NCBI RefSeq assembly: GCF_000759535.1
Contig: NZ_CP009455.1
Location: 868,001 to 932,000, forward strand
Origin: Pseudomonas cremoricolorata
Lineage (GTDB): Bacteria > Pseudomonadota > Gammaproteobacteria > Pseudomonadales > Pseudomonadaceae
Direction: 5' to 3'
DNA: 64,000 nucleotides
In this document: positions 41,352 through 51,254 of the stretch, piece after piece
How positions within the stretch are numbered: the first letter of the stretch is position 1
Layout of the letters: each line of letters starts with the position of its first letter
The notes under the pieces: generated by a model
Seen by the model: only the letters and a program-made list of their open reading frames with translations
Databases searched by the model: none
Told to the model about the DNA's origin: nothing
Made by a program: the position numbers and the translations under genes

Positions 41352-41369
41352 TGTAGGAAATAACTTACA
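41352..41369 (-). promoter_or_regulatory. GacA upstream activating sequence for the sRNA
   Basis: On the reverse strand TGTAAG-TTATTT-CCTACA, against the GacA consensus TGTAAG-N6-CTTACA (one mismatch). It lies about 55-75 bp upstream of the predicted sRNA start, the usual distance for rsm promoters. It places the RNA under GacS/GacA. Confidence 0.88.
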
Positions 41370-41409
41370 AGCGAGGTGAATTCCCATTCCTATCCGTCTC
41401 CAGGCGGCA

Positions 41410-43188
41410 TCAGAACTGCTCGGCACTCAGCAAATACAGCGACTCACTGCCGGCCTTGACCGACGCGATCAATGAATCTAAGCGCGGCAGGAGACGGGCG
41501 AAATAGAAGCGTGCGGTGCCCAGTTTTGCCGAATCGAACGCTGCATCGCCACTGCCAGCCTGGGCAGCACCGGCCATGCGCGCCCACAGGTAGGCGTAGG
41601 CCACGTAACCAAATGCGTGCAGGTACTCCACGGATGCCGCGCCGATTTGCGCGGGATCGGCCTTGGCCTGCGCCAGTACCCAATCGGTCAACTGGTCAAG
41701 ACGCTGCAGGGCGTCGGCCAGAGGCCGGGTGAATTCGTCCAGCTCATGACCAGCGCCACCGATGAAAGCCTGCACTTCATCCGAGAACACCCGGTAGAAC
41801 GCGCCACCGCTGCCGACCACTTTGCGGCCCATCAGGTCGAGCGCCTGAATACCGTTGGTGCCTTCGTAGATCTGCGTGATGCGCACGTCACGCACCAATT
41901 GCTCCTGGCCCCATTCACGAATGTAACCATGACCGCCGAACACCTGCTGGCCATGCACCGTGCACTCCAGGCCCAGGTCGGTGAGGAAGGCCTTGGCCAC
42001 CGGAGTCAGCAGCGCGACCAGTGCCTCACTGCGCTGCACCACGGCCGGGTCCTGGCTGTACTTGGCGTTGTCCAGTTGCAGCGCCACGTAGGTCGAAAAC
42101 GCCCGACCACCCTCGATCAGCGCCTTCATGGTCAGCAGCATGCGCCGCACATCGGGATGGACGATGATCGGATCGGCGAGTTTGTCCTTGGCCTGGGCAC
42201 CGCTCGGCGAGCGACTTTGCAGGCGCTCACGGGCGTATTCCACAGCGTTCTGGTAAGAGCGTTCCGCCGAGGCCAGGCCTTGGATGCCAACGCCGAGACG
42301 CTCGTAGTTCATCATGGTGAACATCGCAGCCAAGCCCTTGTTGGCCTCGCCGACCAGATAACCGGTGGCGCCGTCGAAGTTCATCACGCAGGTGGCCGAG
42401 GCCTGGATGCCCATCTTGTGCTCGATGGAGCCGCAACTGACCGCGTTGCGCGCACCCAGGCTGCCATCGGCATTGACCAGGAATTTGGGCACCAGCAACA
42501 GGGAAATGCCTTTTGGGCCGGCGGGGGCGTCGGGCAGTTTCGCCAGCACCAGGTGGATGATGTTTTCCGTCAGATCATGCTCGCCGCCGGTGATGAAGAT
42601 CTTCGTGCCGCTGACCTTGAAGCTGCCATCGGCCTGGGGTTCGGCGCGGGTGCGGATCAGCCCCAGGTCGGTGCCGGCGTGGGATTCGGTCAGGCACATG
42701 GAGCCGGCCCAGACGCCTGCGTACATGTTCGGCAGATACGCCTGCTTGAGCGCTTCGCTGGCATGGGCATGGATCGCCAGGCAGGCGCCTGCGGTGAGCA
42801 TCGGGTACAGGCCGAACGACAGGCTGGCGGCATTGACCATTTCCTCGACCTGGGCCGAGACCACTTTGGGCATGCCCATGCCGGCGAACGCCGGATCACC
42901 GCCGACCCCGACCCAGCCGCCTTCGGCATAGGTGCGGTAAGCGTCGATGAAGCCTGCCGGTGTACGCACCGCACCGTCCTGCCAGTGGCAGCCTTCTTCG
43001 TCGGCCGCGCGGCTGAGCGGGGCAATGCTGCGCCCGGCGACCTTGCCGGCTTCTTCCAGCACCGCCAGCGCGGTTTCGATATCGACCAGTTCGGCCAGTG
43101 CTGGCAGCTCGGCCCAGCGTTGCGCCACGCCGAACACATCGTTGAGAAGAAACTGCATATCACGCAGGGGCGCTTTGTACTCAGCCAT
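41410..43188 (-). CDS. acyl-CoA dehydrogenase (large, C-terminal-extended type)
   Basis: A 592-residue FAD-dependent acyl-CoA dehydrogenase of the 600-residue class used in Pseudomonas beta-oxidation. The N terminus is MAEYKAPLRDMQFLL, the FAD/substrate region CLTESHAGTDLGLIRT, and the catalytic-loop region QIYEGTNGIQALDLMGRKV, with a C-terminal helical extension. It is paralogous to the next gene (601 residues) with matching motifs throughout. The 198-bp gap between them contains a terminator, so the two are probably separately transcribed. Confidence 0.94.
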   Translation of the reverse strand: MAEYKAPLRDMQFLLNDVFGVAQRWAELPALAELVDIETALAVLEEAGKVAGRSIAPLSRAADEEGCHWQDGAVRTPAGFIDAYRTYAEGGWVGVGGDPAFAGMGMPKVVSAQVEEMVNAASLSFGLYPMLTAGACLAIHAHASEALKQAYLPNMYAGVWAGSMCLTESHAGTDLGLIRTRAEPQADGSFKVSGTKIFITGGEHDLTENIIHLVLAKLPDAPAGPKGISLLLVPKFLVNADGSLGARNAVSCGSIEHKMGIQASATCVMNFDGATGYLVGEANKGLAAMFTMMNYERLGVGIQGLASAERSYQNAVEYARERLQSRSPSGAQAKDKLADPIIVHPDVRRMLLTMKALIEGGRAFSTYVALQLDNAKYSQDPAVVQRSEALVALLTPVAKAFLTDLGLECTVHGQQVFGGHGYIREWGQEQLVRDVRITQIYEGTNGIQALDLMGRKVVGSGGAFYRVFSDEVQAFIGGAGHELDEFTRPLADALQRLDQLTDWVLAQAKADPAQIGAASVEYLHAFGYVAYAYLWARMAGAAQAGSGDAAFDSAKLGTARFYFARLLPRLDSLIASVKAGSESLYLLSAEQF

Positions 43189-43339
43189 GACAACCTCACG
43201 CGGTAGGGGTCGAGCGCGGCCTCAAGGGCCGCAGCACAGGATTGTTCGGAGTGTAACGTAACAACATCTAGGGTACATGCGGTCGCCGAGAGACTGACGA
43301 GTCAGTTTCGGTCACCGGTATTCATTCATTTCGCAGGCA

Positions 43340-43379
43340 AAAAAACGCCCGCCACAAGGGCAGGCGCGGTGACGGGCGC
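43340..43379 (-). terminator. terminator after the second acyl-CoA dehydrogenase gene
   Basis: On the reverse strand CGCCCGtCACCGCG ... GTGGcGGGCG followed by TTTTTTT, directly after the stop at 43387. A good intrinsic terminator. Confidence 0.8.
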
Positions 43380-43386
43380 GGGTCGG

Positions 43387-45192
43387 TCAGATCGACAGGC
43401 CGAACGCTTGCTCGTCCATTGCCATCAGGTTGTCGGCGCCGGACAGGATCGCTGCCACATGGGTACGGGTGCGCGGCAGGATGCGCTGGAAGTAGAAGCG
43501 CGCGGTTTGCAGTTTGGCAGTGTAGAACGCCTCTTCGCTGGTACCGGCGGCGAGCTTTTCCGCTGCCAGACGGGCGATATCGGCCCAGAAGTAGGCCAGG
43601 CACGCATAGCCAGAGTACATCACGTAGTCCACCGACGCGGCGCCAACCTCTTCGCGGTTTTCCATCGCCGCCATGCCGATCTTCATGGTCAGCTCGCCCC
43701 ACTCCTTGTTCAGCGCTGCCAGCGGCGTGACGAATTCTTGCACCGCTTCGTTGCCTTCCTGGGCCTGGCAGAACTTGTGCACGATCTTGGTGAAGCCCTT
43801 GAGCGCCTCGCCCTGGGTCATCAGCACCTTGCGCCCGAGCAGGTCGAGGGCCTGGATGCCGGTGGTGCCCTCGTAGAGCATCGAGATACGGCTGTCGCGC
43901 ACGTTCTGCTCCATGCCCCACTCAGCGATGAAGCCGTGACCGCCGTAGATCTGCACGCCATGGTTGGCCGATTCGAAGCCGACTTCGGTCATGAAGGCCT
44001 TGGCGATCGGGGTCATGAAGGCGAGCAAGGCGTCGGCTTTCTTGCGCGCCTCTTCATCCTGGCTGTACTTGAGGATGTCGACCTGCTGAGCGGTGAAATA
44101 CACCATGGCACGGTTGCCTTCGGCGAAGGCCTTCATGGTCAGCAGCATGCGTCGCACATCAGGGTGAACGATGATCGGGTCGGCGCCCTTCTCAGGGGCC
44201 TTCGGGCCGGTCAGCGAACGCATCTGCAGACGATCACGGGCGTACTTCAGGCCGCCCTGGAAGGCCACTTCAGCGTGGGCCAGGCCCTGCAAGGCAGTGC
44301 CCAGACGCGCGGTGTTCATGAAAGTGAACATGCAGTTCAGGCCCTTGTTGGCTGGGCCGATCAGATAACCCGTGGCGCCGTCGAAGTTCATCACGCAGGT
44401 GGCGTTACCGTGGATGCCCATCTTGTGCTCCAGCGAGCCGCACTGCACGGCGTTGCGCTCACCGACGCCGCCTTCGGCGTTGGGCAGGAACTTGGGCACG
44501 ATGAACAGGGAAATGCCTTTGGTGCCGGCCGGGGCGTCGGGCAGGCGCGCCAACACGATGTGCACGATGTTCTCGGCCATGTCGTGTTCACCGGCAGAAA
44601 TGAAAATCTTGGTGCCGGTGACTTTGTAGCTGCCATCGGCCTGCGGCTCGGCGCGGGTGCGCAGCATGCCCAGGTCGGTGCCGCAGTGGGATTCGGTGAG
44701 GCACATGGTGCCGGTCCATTCGCCGGTGACCAGTTTGCTCAGGTAGGTGTGCTGCTGCTCGGGGGTGCCGTGGGCAGACAGGGTGTTCATCGCGCCGTGG
44801 GACAGACCGGGGTACATGCCCCACGACCAGTTGGCCTCGCCGACCATTTCGCTGACCGCAAGACCCAGCGATTCCGGCAGGCCCTGGCCGCCGTGCTCGA
44901 CGTCATGGGCCAGGCTCGGCCAGCCGCCTTCGACGAACTGCTGGTACGCCTGCTTGAAACCGGTGGGGGTCTTCACCCCGGTTTCGCTCCAGGTGCAGCC
45001 TTCCTGATCGCCCACGCGGTTCAGCGGCGCCAGCACCTGCTCGCAGAACTTGGCGCCCTCTTCGAGGATCGCGTCGACCATGTCAGGGGTGGCGTCCTGG
45101 CAGCCTGGCAGGCTTTGGTAGTGCGCCTCATAACCCAGCAATTCGTCACGGACGAAGCGGATATCACGCAAGGGGGCTTTGTAGTCAGGCAT
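43387..45192 (-). CDS. acyl-CoA dehydrogenase (large, C-terminal-extended type), paralogue 2
   Basis: A 601-residue acyl-CoA dehydrogenase with MPDYKAPLRDIRFVRDELL, CLTESHCGTDLGMLRTRAE, GTKIFISAGEHDMAENIVH and the loop MLYEGTTGIQALDLLGRKV. It is a tandem paralogue of the gene at 41410. A PsrA-type operator 71 bp before the start suggests induction by long-chain fatty acids. A terminator follows the stop, so it is its own transcription unit. Confidence 0.94.
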   Translation of the reverse strand: MPDYKAPLRDIRFVRDELLGYEAHYQSLPGCQDATPDMVDAILEEGAKFCEQVLAPLNRVGDQEGCTWSETGVKTPTGFKQAYQQFVEGGWPSLAHDVEHGGQGLPESLGLAVSEMVGEANWSWGMYPGLSHGAMNTLSAHGTPEQQHTYLSKLVTGEWTGTMCLTESHCGTDLGMLRTRAEPQADGSYKVTGTKIFISAGEHDMAENIVHIVLARLPDAPAGTKGISLFIVPKFLPNAEGGVGERNAVQCGSLEHKMGIHGNATCVMNFDGATGYLIGPANKGLNCMFTFMNTARLGTALQGLAHAEVAFQGGLKYARDRLQMRSLTGPKAPEKGADPIIVHPDVRRMLLTMKAFAEGNRAMVYFTAQQVDILKYSQDEEARKKADALLAFMTPIAKAFMTEVGFESANHGVQIYGGHGFIAEWGMEQNVRDSRISMLYEGTTGIQALDLLGRKVLMTQGEALKGFTKIVHKFCQAQEGNEAVQEFVTPLAALNKEWGELTMKIGMAAMENREEVGAASVDYVMYSGYACLAYFWADIARLAAEKLAAGTSEEAFYTAKLQTARFYFQRILPRTRTHVAAILSGADNLMAMDEQAFGLSI

Positions 45193-45262
45193 GGCGATAA
45201 ACCTCTAGTTATGAGTCTGGCGGGAAGCCCGCTGGCACCGAAATGCGGCGAATGGCTTTCGG

Positions 45263-45278
45263 TCAAACAAGTGTTTGA
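45263..45278 (-). promoter_or_regulatory. PsrA-like operator upstream of acyl-CoA dehydrogenase
   Basis: TCAAACA-AG-TGTTTGA is a perfect dyad and contains CAAAC-N4-GTTTG, the published PsrA recognition pattern (G/C)AAAC-N2-4-GTTT(G/C). PsrA is a TetR-family repressor/activator released by long-chain fatty acids. The site is 71-86 bp upstream of the start codon. Confidence 0.7.
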
Positions 45279-45406
45279 AACTTACGTTTAGAGGGAAGTG
45301 TTGTCAAGGAGGGACGATGGTGCCATTTCTGCCGTGAGGCAGGGTGGTTTGGTCGTGGGGTTAGGCGGGGCGGCGGACCGTCCGCTCCCACAGAGCCGTA
45401 CATAGC

Positions 45407-45430
45407 TGTAGGAGCGGCTTTAGCCGCGAA
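45407..45430 (+). repeat. single Pseudomonas REP element
   Basis: TGTAGGAGCGGCTTTAGCCG continuing CGAA, the same core as the pairs at 28048 and 57341. It stands alone in the 280-bp gap between an acyl-CoA dehydrogenase and the small protein gene. Confidence 0.8.
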
Positions 45431-45472
45431 AATCGAGAGGCAATAAGAATTCTTGCAGAAAAAGCTGCCGAT

Positions 45473-45769
45473 TCAGGCCCAGGTATCGATGATCCGCCCA
45501 AGCATTTCGTCGGAAGCTTTGGCCACTTTGGCGCCCAGTTCGACCTGATGCGCTGCCAGCGCCTGTTCGACAGAAGCAGTGGCCAGATCCAACTGCTGGC
45601 TGCGATCGACACTGCGCAGGCGCTCGGCCTGGAAGTCGCTGGACTGGCTGGTGGCGGCGCGCTCGGCGCTGAGGTTGGCGACCTGGCTGGCGGCCTGATC
45701 GAAGCGGTTCTGGCCGTTCTGAATGGCGCCAAGGCCGGCGTAGAACGCGGAATTTCCAGTGATTTCCAT
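45473..45769 (-). CDS. small protein resembling the N terminus of flagellar rod/hook proteins
   Basis: A 98-residue soluble, Ala/Gln-rich helical protein. MEITGNSAFYAGLGAIQNGQ then NRFDQAASQVANLSAERAAT recalls the N-terminal heptad region of flagellar axial proteins (SxxxAGLxAIQ...A.Q..NL.). No catalytic motif or signal peptide is seen. The ATG at 45769 follows GGAGG by 6 nt; an upstream in-frame ATG lacks a ribosome site. It is alone between an acyl-CoA dehydrogenase and bioD, and its function is unknown. Confidence 0.75.
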   Translation of the reverse strand: MEITGNSAFYAGLGAIQNGQNRFDQAASQVANLSAERAATSQSSDFQAERLRSVDRSQQLDLATASVEQALAAHQVELGAKVAKASDEMLGRIIDTWA

Positions 45770-45899
45770 GTCAGGCCTCCAAGGGCTCGGATTCATCGGC
45801 AAGAACGCACAACATTCATTGAAGCAGCACTGCGCAAACCATACGCCTGCAAACCACTAATAGCCTAGTGCCATCCGACAGACGCAACCTGCTGCAAGG

Positions 45900-46580
45900 T
45901 CAGCGCAACCGCTGCAGATGCAGGTAGTGCGCAACTTGCTGCGCAGTCGCCTGTTCAAGCTTGGGCACGCGGCCCAGGCACGGTGCCGACAAGCGCTCGC
46001 TCAAGCTCGCCAGGTTCTCTTCCAGGCGCGAGGTCTGCGGCTCGATGATGTTGGCCACCCAGCCGGCCAATTGCAGGCCATCGGCAGCGATGGCTTCGGC
46101 GCTGAGCACGGCGTGATTGAGGCAGCCCAGGCGCACCCCCACCACCAGAATCACCGGCAAGCCCAGTGCCACCGCCAGGTCAGACAAATTCGCCTTGCCG
46201 CAAAGCGGCACACGCCAGCCCCCGGCACCTTCGATCAGGGTGAAATCGGCCTGCAGGGCCAGCACCCGCTGCATCGCGGCCTGCAGCCCCTCGACACTCA
46301 ATACCACCCCCGCCTCTTGCGCCGCCACATGCGGCGCGATGGCCGGCTCGAAGGCGAAAGGGTTGACCTGCTCGTAGGGCAAACGCAGGGAGCTTTGTGC
46401 GATCAACGCTTCGGCATCGCTGTTGCGCAGCCCCTCGGCGGTGATCCGGCACCCCGAGGCCACCGGTTTGGCGCCGAGGGTACTCAGCCCCTGCTCCCGC
46501 GCTGCATGCAAAAGCCCTGCGGCAACCGTGGTCTTGCCGACGTCGGTGTCGGTGCCGGCAATGAAATACGCCTGGTTCAT
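45900..46580 (-). CDS. bioD: dethiobiotin synthetase
   Basis: A 226-residue P-loop enzyme closing the ureido ring of dethiobiotin. The start MNQAYFIAGTDTDVGKTTVA contains the modified Walker A GTDTDVGKT; KPVASGC and IEGAGGWRVPL are the substrate loops. It is last in bioB-bioF-bioH-bioC-bioD, with a 1-bp gap from the bioC stop. Confidence 0.97.
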   Translation of the reverse strand: MNQAYFIAGTDTDVGKTTVAAGLLHAAREQGLSTLGAKPVASGCRITAEGLRNSDAEALIAQSSLRLPYEQVNPFAFEPAIAPHVAAQEAGVVLSVEGLQAAMQRVLALQADFTLIEGAGGWRVPLCGKANLSDLAVALGLPVILVVGVRLGCLNHAVLSAEAIAADGLQLAGWVANIIEPQTSRLEENLASLSERLSAPCLGRVPKLEQATAQQVAHYLHLQRLR

Positions 46581-46581
46581 G

Positions 46582-47403
46582 TCAATCCTCGCCCATCAGC
46601 GGTTTACGCAGCACGCCGTACACCACCTGGTAGGTCGCTGGCAGCCCTTGCGGGTCACGGAAACGTTCATAGGCGCGCAGCAGCCCGTCGATCCGCGCCC
46701 GGCCCGTGAGCCCGGTGGGTCGGCCGGGGTTGAGATTGTGGGCACCCAGCGCCTTGAGTTCGTGGGTCAGGCTGCGCACGTCGGGGTAATGCAGCACATG
46801 GGCCTGACGCTGTAGGTCGAGCACCTGCAAAGAACTGTCGCCGGTCAGGCGCAGGTAGTCGTCGAAATGGCGGAAGCGATTGACGTGCACCTGCCCGTCG
46901 ACCGCCTGCCAGCTGGTGCGCAGCTCATCCAGGGTGCCGACGCACAGGCTGCTGAACGCGAACAACCCGCCTGGACGCAGCACCCGCGCCGCCTCGTCGA
47001 GCACCGCCGAGAACTGCCCGCACCATTGCAGGGCCAGGCTGCTGAAGATCAGATCGAAACAGCCGTCCTGCAACGGCAGACGTTCGGCATCACCGGCCAC
47101 ATGGTGACGTGCGCCACCCTGCTGCCGGGCGTGGTCGAGCATGCCTTCCGCCAGATCCACGGCCACGCCACCATCGCCGTAGCGCTCGGCGAGGATGCGA
47201 CTGAAAAATCCGGTGCCGCTGCCCAGGTCGAGCCAGCGCGGCGCCGTCAGGGGCTGCGGCAGGCGTTCGAGCACGTTGCGCCCCACCGCACGCTGCAACG
47301 CGGCAACGCTGTCATAGCTGGCAGCCGCGCGGGAAAACGACGCCGCCACCTGACGTTTGTCCGGCAATGCGCCGGGCAGGTTGGGCTGGGATAGATCAGT
47401 CAT
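46582..47403 (-). CDS. bioC: malonyl-ACP O-methyltransferase BioC
   Basis: A 273-residue SAM methyltransferase that masks malonyl-ACP so fatty-acid synthase can make pimeloyl chains. Motif I is [35 protein letters not shown] is typical of BioC. The ATG at 47403 ([18 protein letters not shown]) was chosen; it overlaps bioH by 8 bp. BioC and BioH together form the E. coli-type pimelate route. Confidence 0.95.
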   Translation of the reverse strand: MTDLSQPNLPGALPDKRQVAASFSRAAASYDSVAALQRAVGRNVLERLPQPLTAPRWLDLGSGTGFFSRILAERYGDGGVAVDLAEGMLDHARQQGGARHHVAGDAERLPLQDGCFDLIFSSLALQWCGQFSAVLDEAARVLRPGGLFAFSSLCVGTLDELRTSWQAVDGQVHVNRFRHFDDYLRLTGDSSLQVLDLQRQAHVLHYPDVRSLTHELKALGAHNLNPGRPTGLTGRARIDGLLRAYERFRDPQGLPATYQVVYGVLRKPLMGED

Positions 47404-48127
47404 CACCACTCTCATGCAGGAAACTCTTGATGCCTTCAGCCAGATCCTGCGGGTACTCCAGCAGGAAGGCATGGGAACTCTCTTCGACCAGGCCGACCTC
47501 GACGTCAGGCAGCAGGTCGCTCAGGGCCTGCGCCGCTTCAGCCGGCACCAGCGCGTCGCTGCCGGCGAACAGGTGCAGTTGCGGACCGTTGTAACGCTGC
47601 AAGGCTTGGCGGGTGTCGAGCTGGGCCAGCACCTTGAGGCCATTGGCCAGGTACAGCGGGTCGGTGTCGGGCACGCCGATGCCCAATTGCCGAAGCAAGG
47701 TGCGCGGCTGTTGGGCGCCGTCGCTGCACAGGCTGCGGAACCGCTTGAGGGTCACTTGCGTGTGGTTCTGGCAGCCATCGAGGAAGGTGCCGAAGGTGTC
47801 TGCGGCCATGCCATGGGGCCAGTCCGTGCGGGCGACGAAGCTGGGGTTGCTACCCAGGGTCAGCAACCCGCAGCAGTGATCGCCACGGCGCTCGGCCAGC
47901 GCACTGGCAAGCATGCCGCCCAGCGACCAGCCGCCGAGCCAGACATCCTTGGGCAGGCTCCGGTCGAGGTGGTCCAGCCACACCTCCAGCGCGCTGTCGG
48001 CCAGCTCTGGCAAGGGCCTCAGTTCGACGTGCAGGCGTGGGTCCTGGGCCCGCAGGCTGGCGGCCAGGGGTACGAGGGACGCGGTGCCCAGCCCCCAGCC
48101 CGGAAGAAGAATCAGTCGGTCACGCAT
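47396..48127 (-). CDS. bioH: pimeloyl-ACP methyl ester esterase BioH
   Basis: A 243-residue alpha/beta hydrolase releasing pimeloyl-ACP. Start region [13 protein letters not shown], nucleophile GWSLGG, acid [12 protein letters not shown], histidine [11 protein letters not shown]. It overlaps bioF (8 bp) and bioC (8 bp). In E. coli bioH is unlinked; Pseudomonas places it in the operon. Confidence 0.94.
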   Translation of the reverse strand: MRDRLILLPGWGLGTASLVPLAASLRAQDPRLHVELRPLPELADSALEVWLDHLDRSLPKDVWLGGWSLGGMLASALAERRGDHCCGLLTLGSNPSFVARTDWPHGMAADTFGTFLDGCQNHTQVTLKRFRSLCSDGAQQPRTLLRQLGIGVPDTDPLYLANGLKVLAQLDTRQALQRYNGPQLHLFAGSDALVPAEAAQALSDLLPDVEVGLVEESSHAFLLEYPQDLAEGIKSFLHESGDD

Positions 48128-49292
48128 CACCAGGCTCCCGCTGTGGATAACAGTCAGCCAATGCGTCTAACAATAGCTGCACCTGCGCCTCACTGTGCGC
48201 CGCGCTGAGGGTTACCCGTAGCCGCGCGCTGCCCGCCGGCACCGTGGGCGGGCGGATCGCGGTGACCAACAGCCCGCGCGCGCGCAGCTGCCGCGACAGC
48301 TCGATGGCCCGCGCGCTGTCACCGATGACGATCGGCTGGATCGGCGTGCTGCTGTCCATCAGTTGCAGGCCAATGTCTGCCGCGCCGCGGCGAAACTGTG
48401 CGATCAACCCATCAAGGTGTTCACGGCGCCAGCTTTCCCGGCGCAGCAGCTCAAGACTTTTAAGCGTGGCGCAGGCCAGTGCCGGCGGTTGGCTGGTGGT
48501 GTAGATGTAGGGCCGAGCGAACTGCACCAGCGCCTCGATCAGCTCGTCACTGCCGGCCACGAATGCCCCGGCGGTGCCACAGGCTTTGCCCAGGGTGCCG
48601 ATCAGCACCGGTACTTGATCCACACCCAGGCCGAAATGCTCGACCACCCCGCCGCCCTGGGCGCCGAGGGTGCCCAGGCCATGGGCGTCGTCGACCATCA
48701 GCCAGGCGCCGCGGGCCTTGGCCACTGCGGCCAGTGTCGGCAGGTCGGCCATGTCGCCGTCCATGCTGAACACCCCGTCGGTGACCACCAGGCAGTCGCC
48801 GACGGCCTTGTCCAAACGGCTGGCCAGGCTCTGCACATCGTTGTGCAGGTAGCGGCTGAAGCGCGCGCCACTGAGCAGACCGCCATCGAGCAGCGAGGCG
48901 TGATTGAGGCGATCCTGCAACACCGAATCGCCCTGGCCGACCAGCGCCGTGATGACGCCGAGATTGGCCATGTAGCCGGTTGAGAACAGCAACGCACGCG
49001 GCCGCCCGGTCAGCTCGGCGAGGGCTTCTTCCAGTTCATGGTGCGGGGTGCTGTGGCCGATGACCAGGTGTGAAGCCCCACCACCCACGCCCCAGCGCTC
49101 GGCGCCGGCGCGCCAGGCGGCGATCACCTCGGGGTGGTTGGCCAGGCCCAGGTAGTCGTTGTTGCAGAAGGCCAGCAGCGGCTGGCCGTCGACCACCACC
49201 TGCGGGCCTTGCGGGCTTTGCAACAGGGGGCGCTGGCGATACAGGTCAGCGGCGCGCCGCTGAGCCAGGCGCGCCGTGAGATCGAACGCCAC
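48120..49292 (-). CDS. bioF: 8-amino-7-oxononanoate synthase
   Basis: A 390-residue PLP enzyme condensing pimeloyl-ACP and alanine. The PLP lysine lies in [28 protein letters not shown] and [11 protein letters not shown] are diagnostic. The GTG at 49292 was chosen because it starts the conserved [17 protein letters not shown] and lies 1 bp after the bioB stop. An in-frame ATG far upstream would sit inside bioB. Confidence 0.95.
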   Translation of the reverse strand: MAFDLTARLAQRRAADLYRQRPLLQSPQGPQVVVDGQPLLAFCNNDYLGLANHPEVIAAWRAGAERWGVGGGASHLVIGHSTPHHELEEALAELTGRPRALLFSTGYMANLGVITALVGQGDSVLQDRLNHASLLDGGLLSGARFSRYLHNDVQSLASRLDKAVGDCLVVTDGVFSMDGDMADLPTLAAVAKARGAWLMVDDAHGLGTLGAQGGGVVEHFGLGVDQVPVLIGTLGKACGTAGAFVAGSDELIEALVQFARPYIYTTSQPPALACATLKSLELLRRESWRREHLDGLIAQFRRGAADIGLQLMDSSTPIQPIVIGDSARAIELSRQLRARGLLVTAIRPPTVPAGSARLRVTLSAAHSEAQVQLLLDALADCYPQREPGDA

Positions 49293-49293
49293 G

Positions 49294-50352
49294 TCAGGCC
49301 GACGCTGCGTCGTAGAACAGTTCGCTGCTGCGCTGCTCGACCAGGGCTTGCTCGATGGCCGCCTGGTGAACCTCGTCGGCGTGTTCTTCACGCGCTTCGG
49401 GCTTGATGCCGAGGCGGGCGAACAGCTGCATGTCCTTGTCGGCCTGCGGGTTGCCGGTGGTCAGCAGTTTTTCGCCGTAGAAGATCGAGTTGGCCCCAGC
49501 CATGAATGCCAGTGCCTGCATCTGTTCGTTCATCGCTTCGCGGCCTGCCGACAGGCGTACATGGGACTTGGGCATCAACAGCCGCGCCACGGCCAGCATG
49601 CGGATGAAATCGAACGGGTCGACGTCGTCTTCATTGGCCAGCGGCGTGCCTTCGACCTTGACCAGCATGTTGATCGGCACCGACTCGGGGTGCTCTGGCA
49701 GGTTGGCCAGCTGGATCAGCAGGCCGGCGCGGTCGTCGAGCGATTCGCCCATGCCGAGGATGCCGCCCGAGCAGATCTTCATGCCGGCATCGCGCACGTA
49801 GGCCAGGGTCTGCAAGCGCTCGCTGTAGGTGCGGGTGGTGATGATGCTGCCGTAGAACTCCGGCGAGGTGTCGAGGTTGTGGTTGTAGTAGTCCAGGCCG
49901 GCCTGGGCCAGGGCGCTGGTCTGCTCCTGGTCGAGCTTGCCAAGGGTCATGCAGGTCTCCAGACCCATGGCCTTGACTCCTTTGACCATCTCCAGCACGT
50001 AAGGCATGTCCTTGGCCGACGGATGCTTCCAGGCCGCGCCCATGCAGAAGCGGGTCGAGCCGATGGCCTTGGCCCGTGCGGCTTCTTCCAGCACTTTCTG
50101 CACTTCCATCAGCTTCTGTTTTTCCAGGCCGGTGTTGTAGTGGCCGGACTGCGGGCAGTACTTGCAGTCTTCCGGGCAGGCCCCGGTCTTGATCGACAGC
50201 AAGGTCGAAACCTGCACCTGGTTGGGGTCGAAATGCGCACGGTGGACGGTCTGCGCCTGGAACAACAGGTCGTTGAACGGTTGTTGGAACAGGGCCTTGA
50301 CCTCAGCCAGGGACCAGTCGTGACGTGTTGTTGCAGTTGTGCTCGCGCTCAT
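49294..50352 (-). CDS. bioB: biotin synthase
   Basis: A 352-residue radical SAM enzyme inserting sulfur into dethiobiotin. The [4Fe-4S] motif is [12 protein letters not shown], and [20 protein letters not shown] and RLSAGRE complete the family pattern. It is first in the five-gene biotin operon. The 89-bp intergenic space to divergent comF must hold both promoters. No clear BirA-type operator was recognised by eye. Confidence 0.97.
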   Translation of the reverse strand: MSASTTATTRHDWSLAEVKALFQQPFNDLLFQAQTVHRAHFDPNQVQVSTLLSIKTGACPEDCKYCPQSGHYNTGLEKQKLMEVQKVLEEAARAKAIGSTRFCMGAAWKHPSAKDMPYVLEMVKGVKAMGLETCMTLGKLDQEQTSALAQAGLDYYNHNLDTSPEFYGSIITTRTYSERLQTLAYVRDAGMKICSGGILGMGESLDDRAGLLIQLANLPEHPESVPINMLVKVEGTPLANEDDVDPFDFIRMLAVARLLMPKSHVRLSAGREAMNEQMQALAFMAGANSIFYGEKLLTTGNPQADKDMQLFARLGIKPEAREEHADEVHQAAIEQALVEQRSSELFYDAASA

Positions 50353-50441
50353 CGGCGTTTCCTTGTTTAGGCTGTTGCTGCGCCGCGACAGGAAGTCCCC
50401 GCCAGCGCCTCACGGATAGCCCGCATACTCACGGAAGGCCC

Positions 50442-51179
50442 ATGAACTGTCAACTTGCGTTAAAAGCACTGGTCAACAATTGGTTAAATAGCGATCAAAT
50501 CTGTTTGCTGTGCAGTGAGCTTGCCGAGCAGACCTACCCGCTCTGCCATCCTTGCGAGAACGAGCTGCCCTGGCTGATCGACGCCTGCCAGCGCTGCGCC
50601 CTGCCCATGCCCGCTTCTGACATGATTTGCGCGGACTGCCGACGCCGAGCGCCAGCCTTTACCACGGTGGTCGTGCCATGGCACTACGCTTTCCCGGTCG
50701 ATAGCGTCATCAGCCGCTTCAAGCACCACCGCCAGTGGCCGCTAGGGCGCCTGCTGGCGCTGCTGCTCAGCCAGAACCTGCGCCACCGCTTCGAAGTAGG
50801 CTTGCCACGTCCGCAGTTGCTGTTGCCAGTACCATTGGCCAAACGACGCCTGCGCATGCGCGGCTTCAATCAGGCGGCGATGCTCGCCCGTTGGCTGTCG
50901 AGCGAAATCCAGGTGCCCTGCAGCGAGCACTGGCTGACACGCTGCCGCGACACGCCGGCGCAGCAAACCATCGGCGCCCGCGCGCGGCGGCGTAACCTGC
51001 GCGATGCCTTTGGCCTGACGGCGGCGGCCAAGCCGGCCGGTCGCCACGTCGCGATCATCGATGACGTGCTGACCACCGGCAGCACGGCCCAGGCTCTGGC
51101 GGCACTGCTGCGCCGCGCCGGGGCGCAGCGGGTCGACATCTATTGCCTGGCGCGCACGCCAATGCCTGCACACGCTTGA
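50442..51179 (+). CDS. ComF family phosphoribosyltransferase-like protein
   Basis: A 245-residue ComF/GntX-family protein. An N-terminal four-cysteine zinc finger (CLLC, CHPC, CQRC, CADC) precedes a PRT-like fold with the PRPP loop VAIIDDVLTTGSTAQAL. Relatives take part in DNA uptake or use of extracellular DNA. The ATG at 50442 (MNCQLALKALVNNW) was chosen; the frame is open upstream but without conservation. Divergent from bioB, the usual Pseudomonas context. Confidence 0.9.
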   Translation: MNCQLALKALVNNWLNSDQICLLCSELAEQTYPLCHPCENELPWLIDACQRCALPMPASDMICADCRRRAPAFTTVVVPWHYAFPVDSVISRFKHHRQWPLGRLLALLLSQNLRHRFEVGLPRPQLLLPVPLAKRRLRMRGFNQAAMLARWLSSEIQVPCSEHWLTRCRDTPAQQTIGARARRRNLRDAFGLTAAAKPAGRHVAIIDDVLTTGSTAQALAALLRRAGAQRVDIYCLARTPMPAHA

Positions 51180-51254
51180 CTTGCACCGGGGTGCGCAGGC
51201 AACGTCGCAGCAGTCGCTCGTTCACTCATCCCGCCTGGAACCGCCTCTCCCCCC

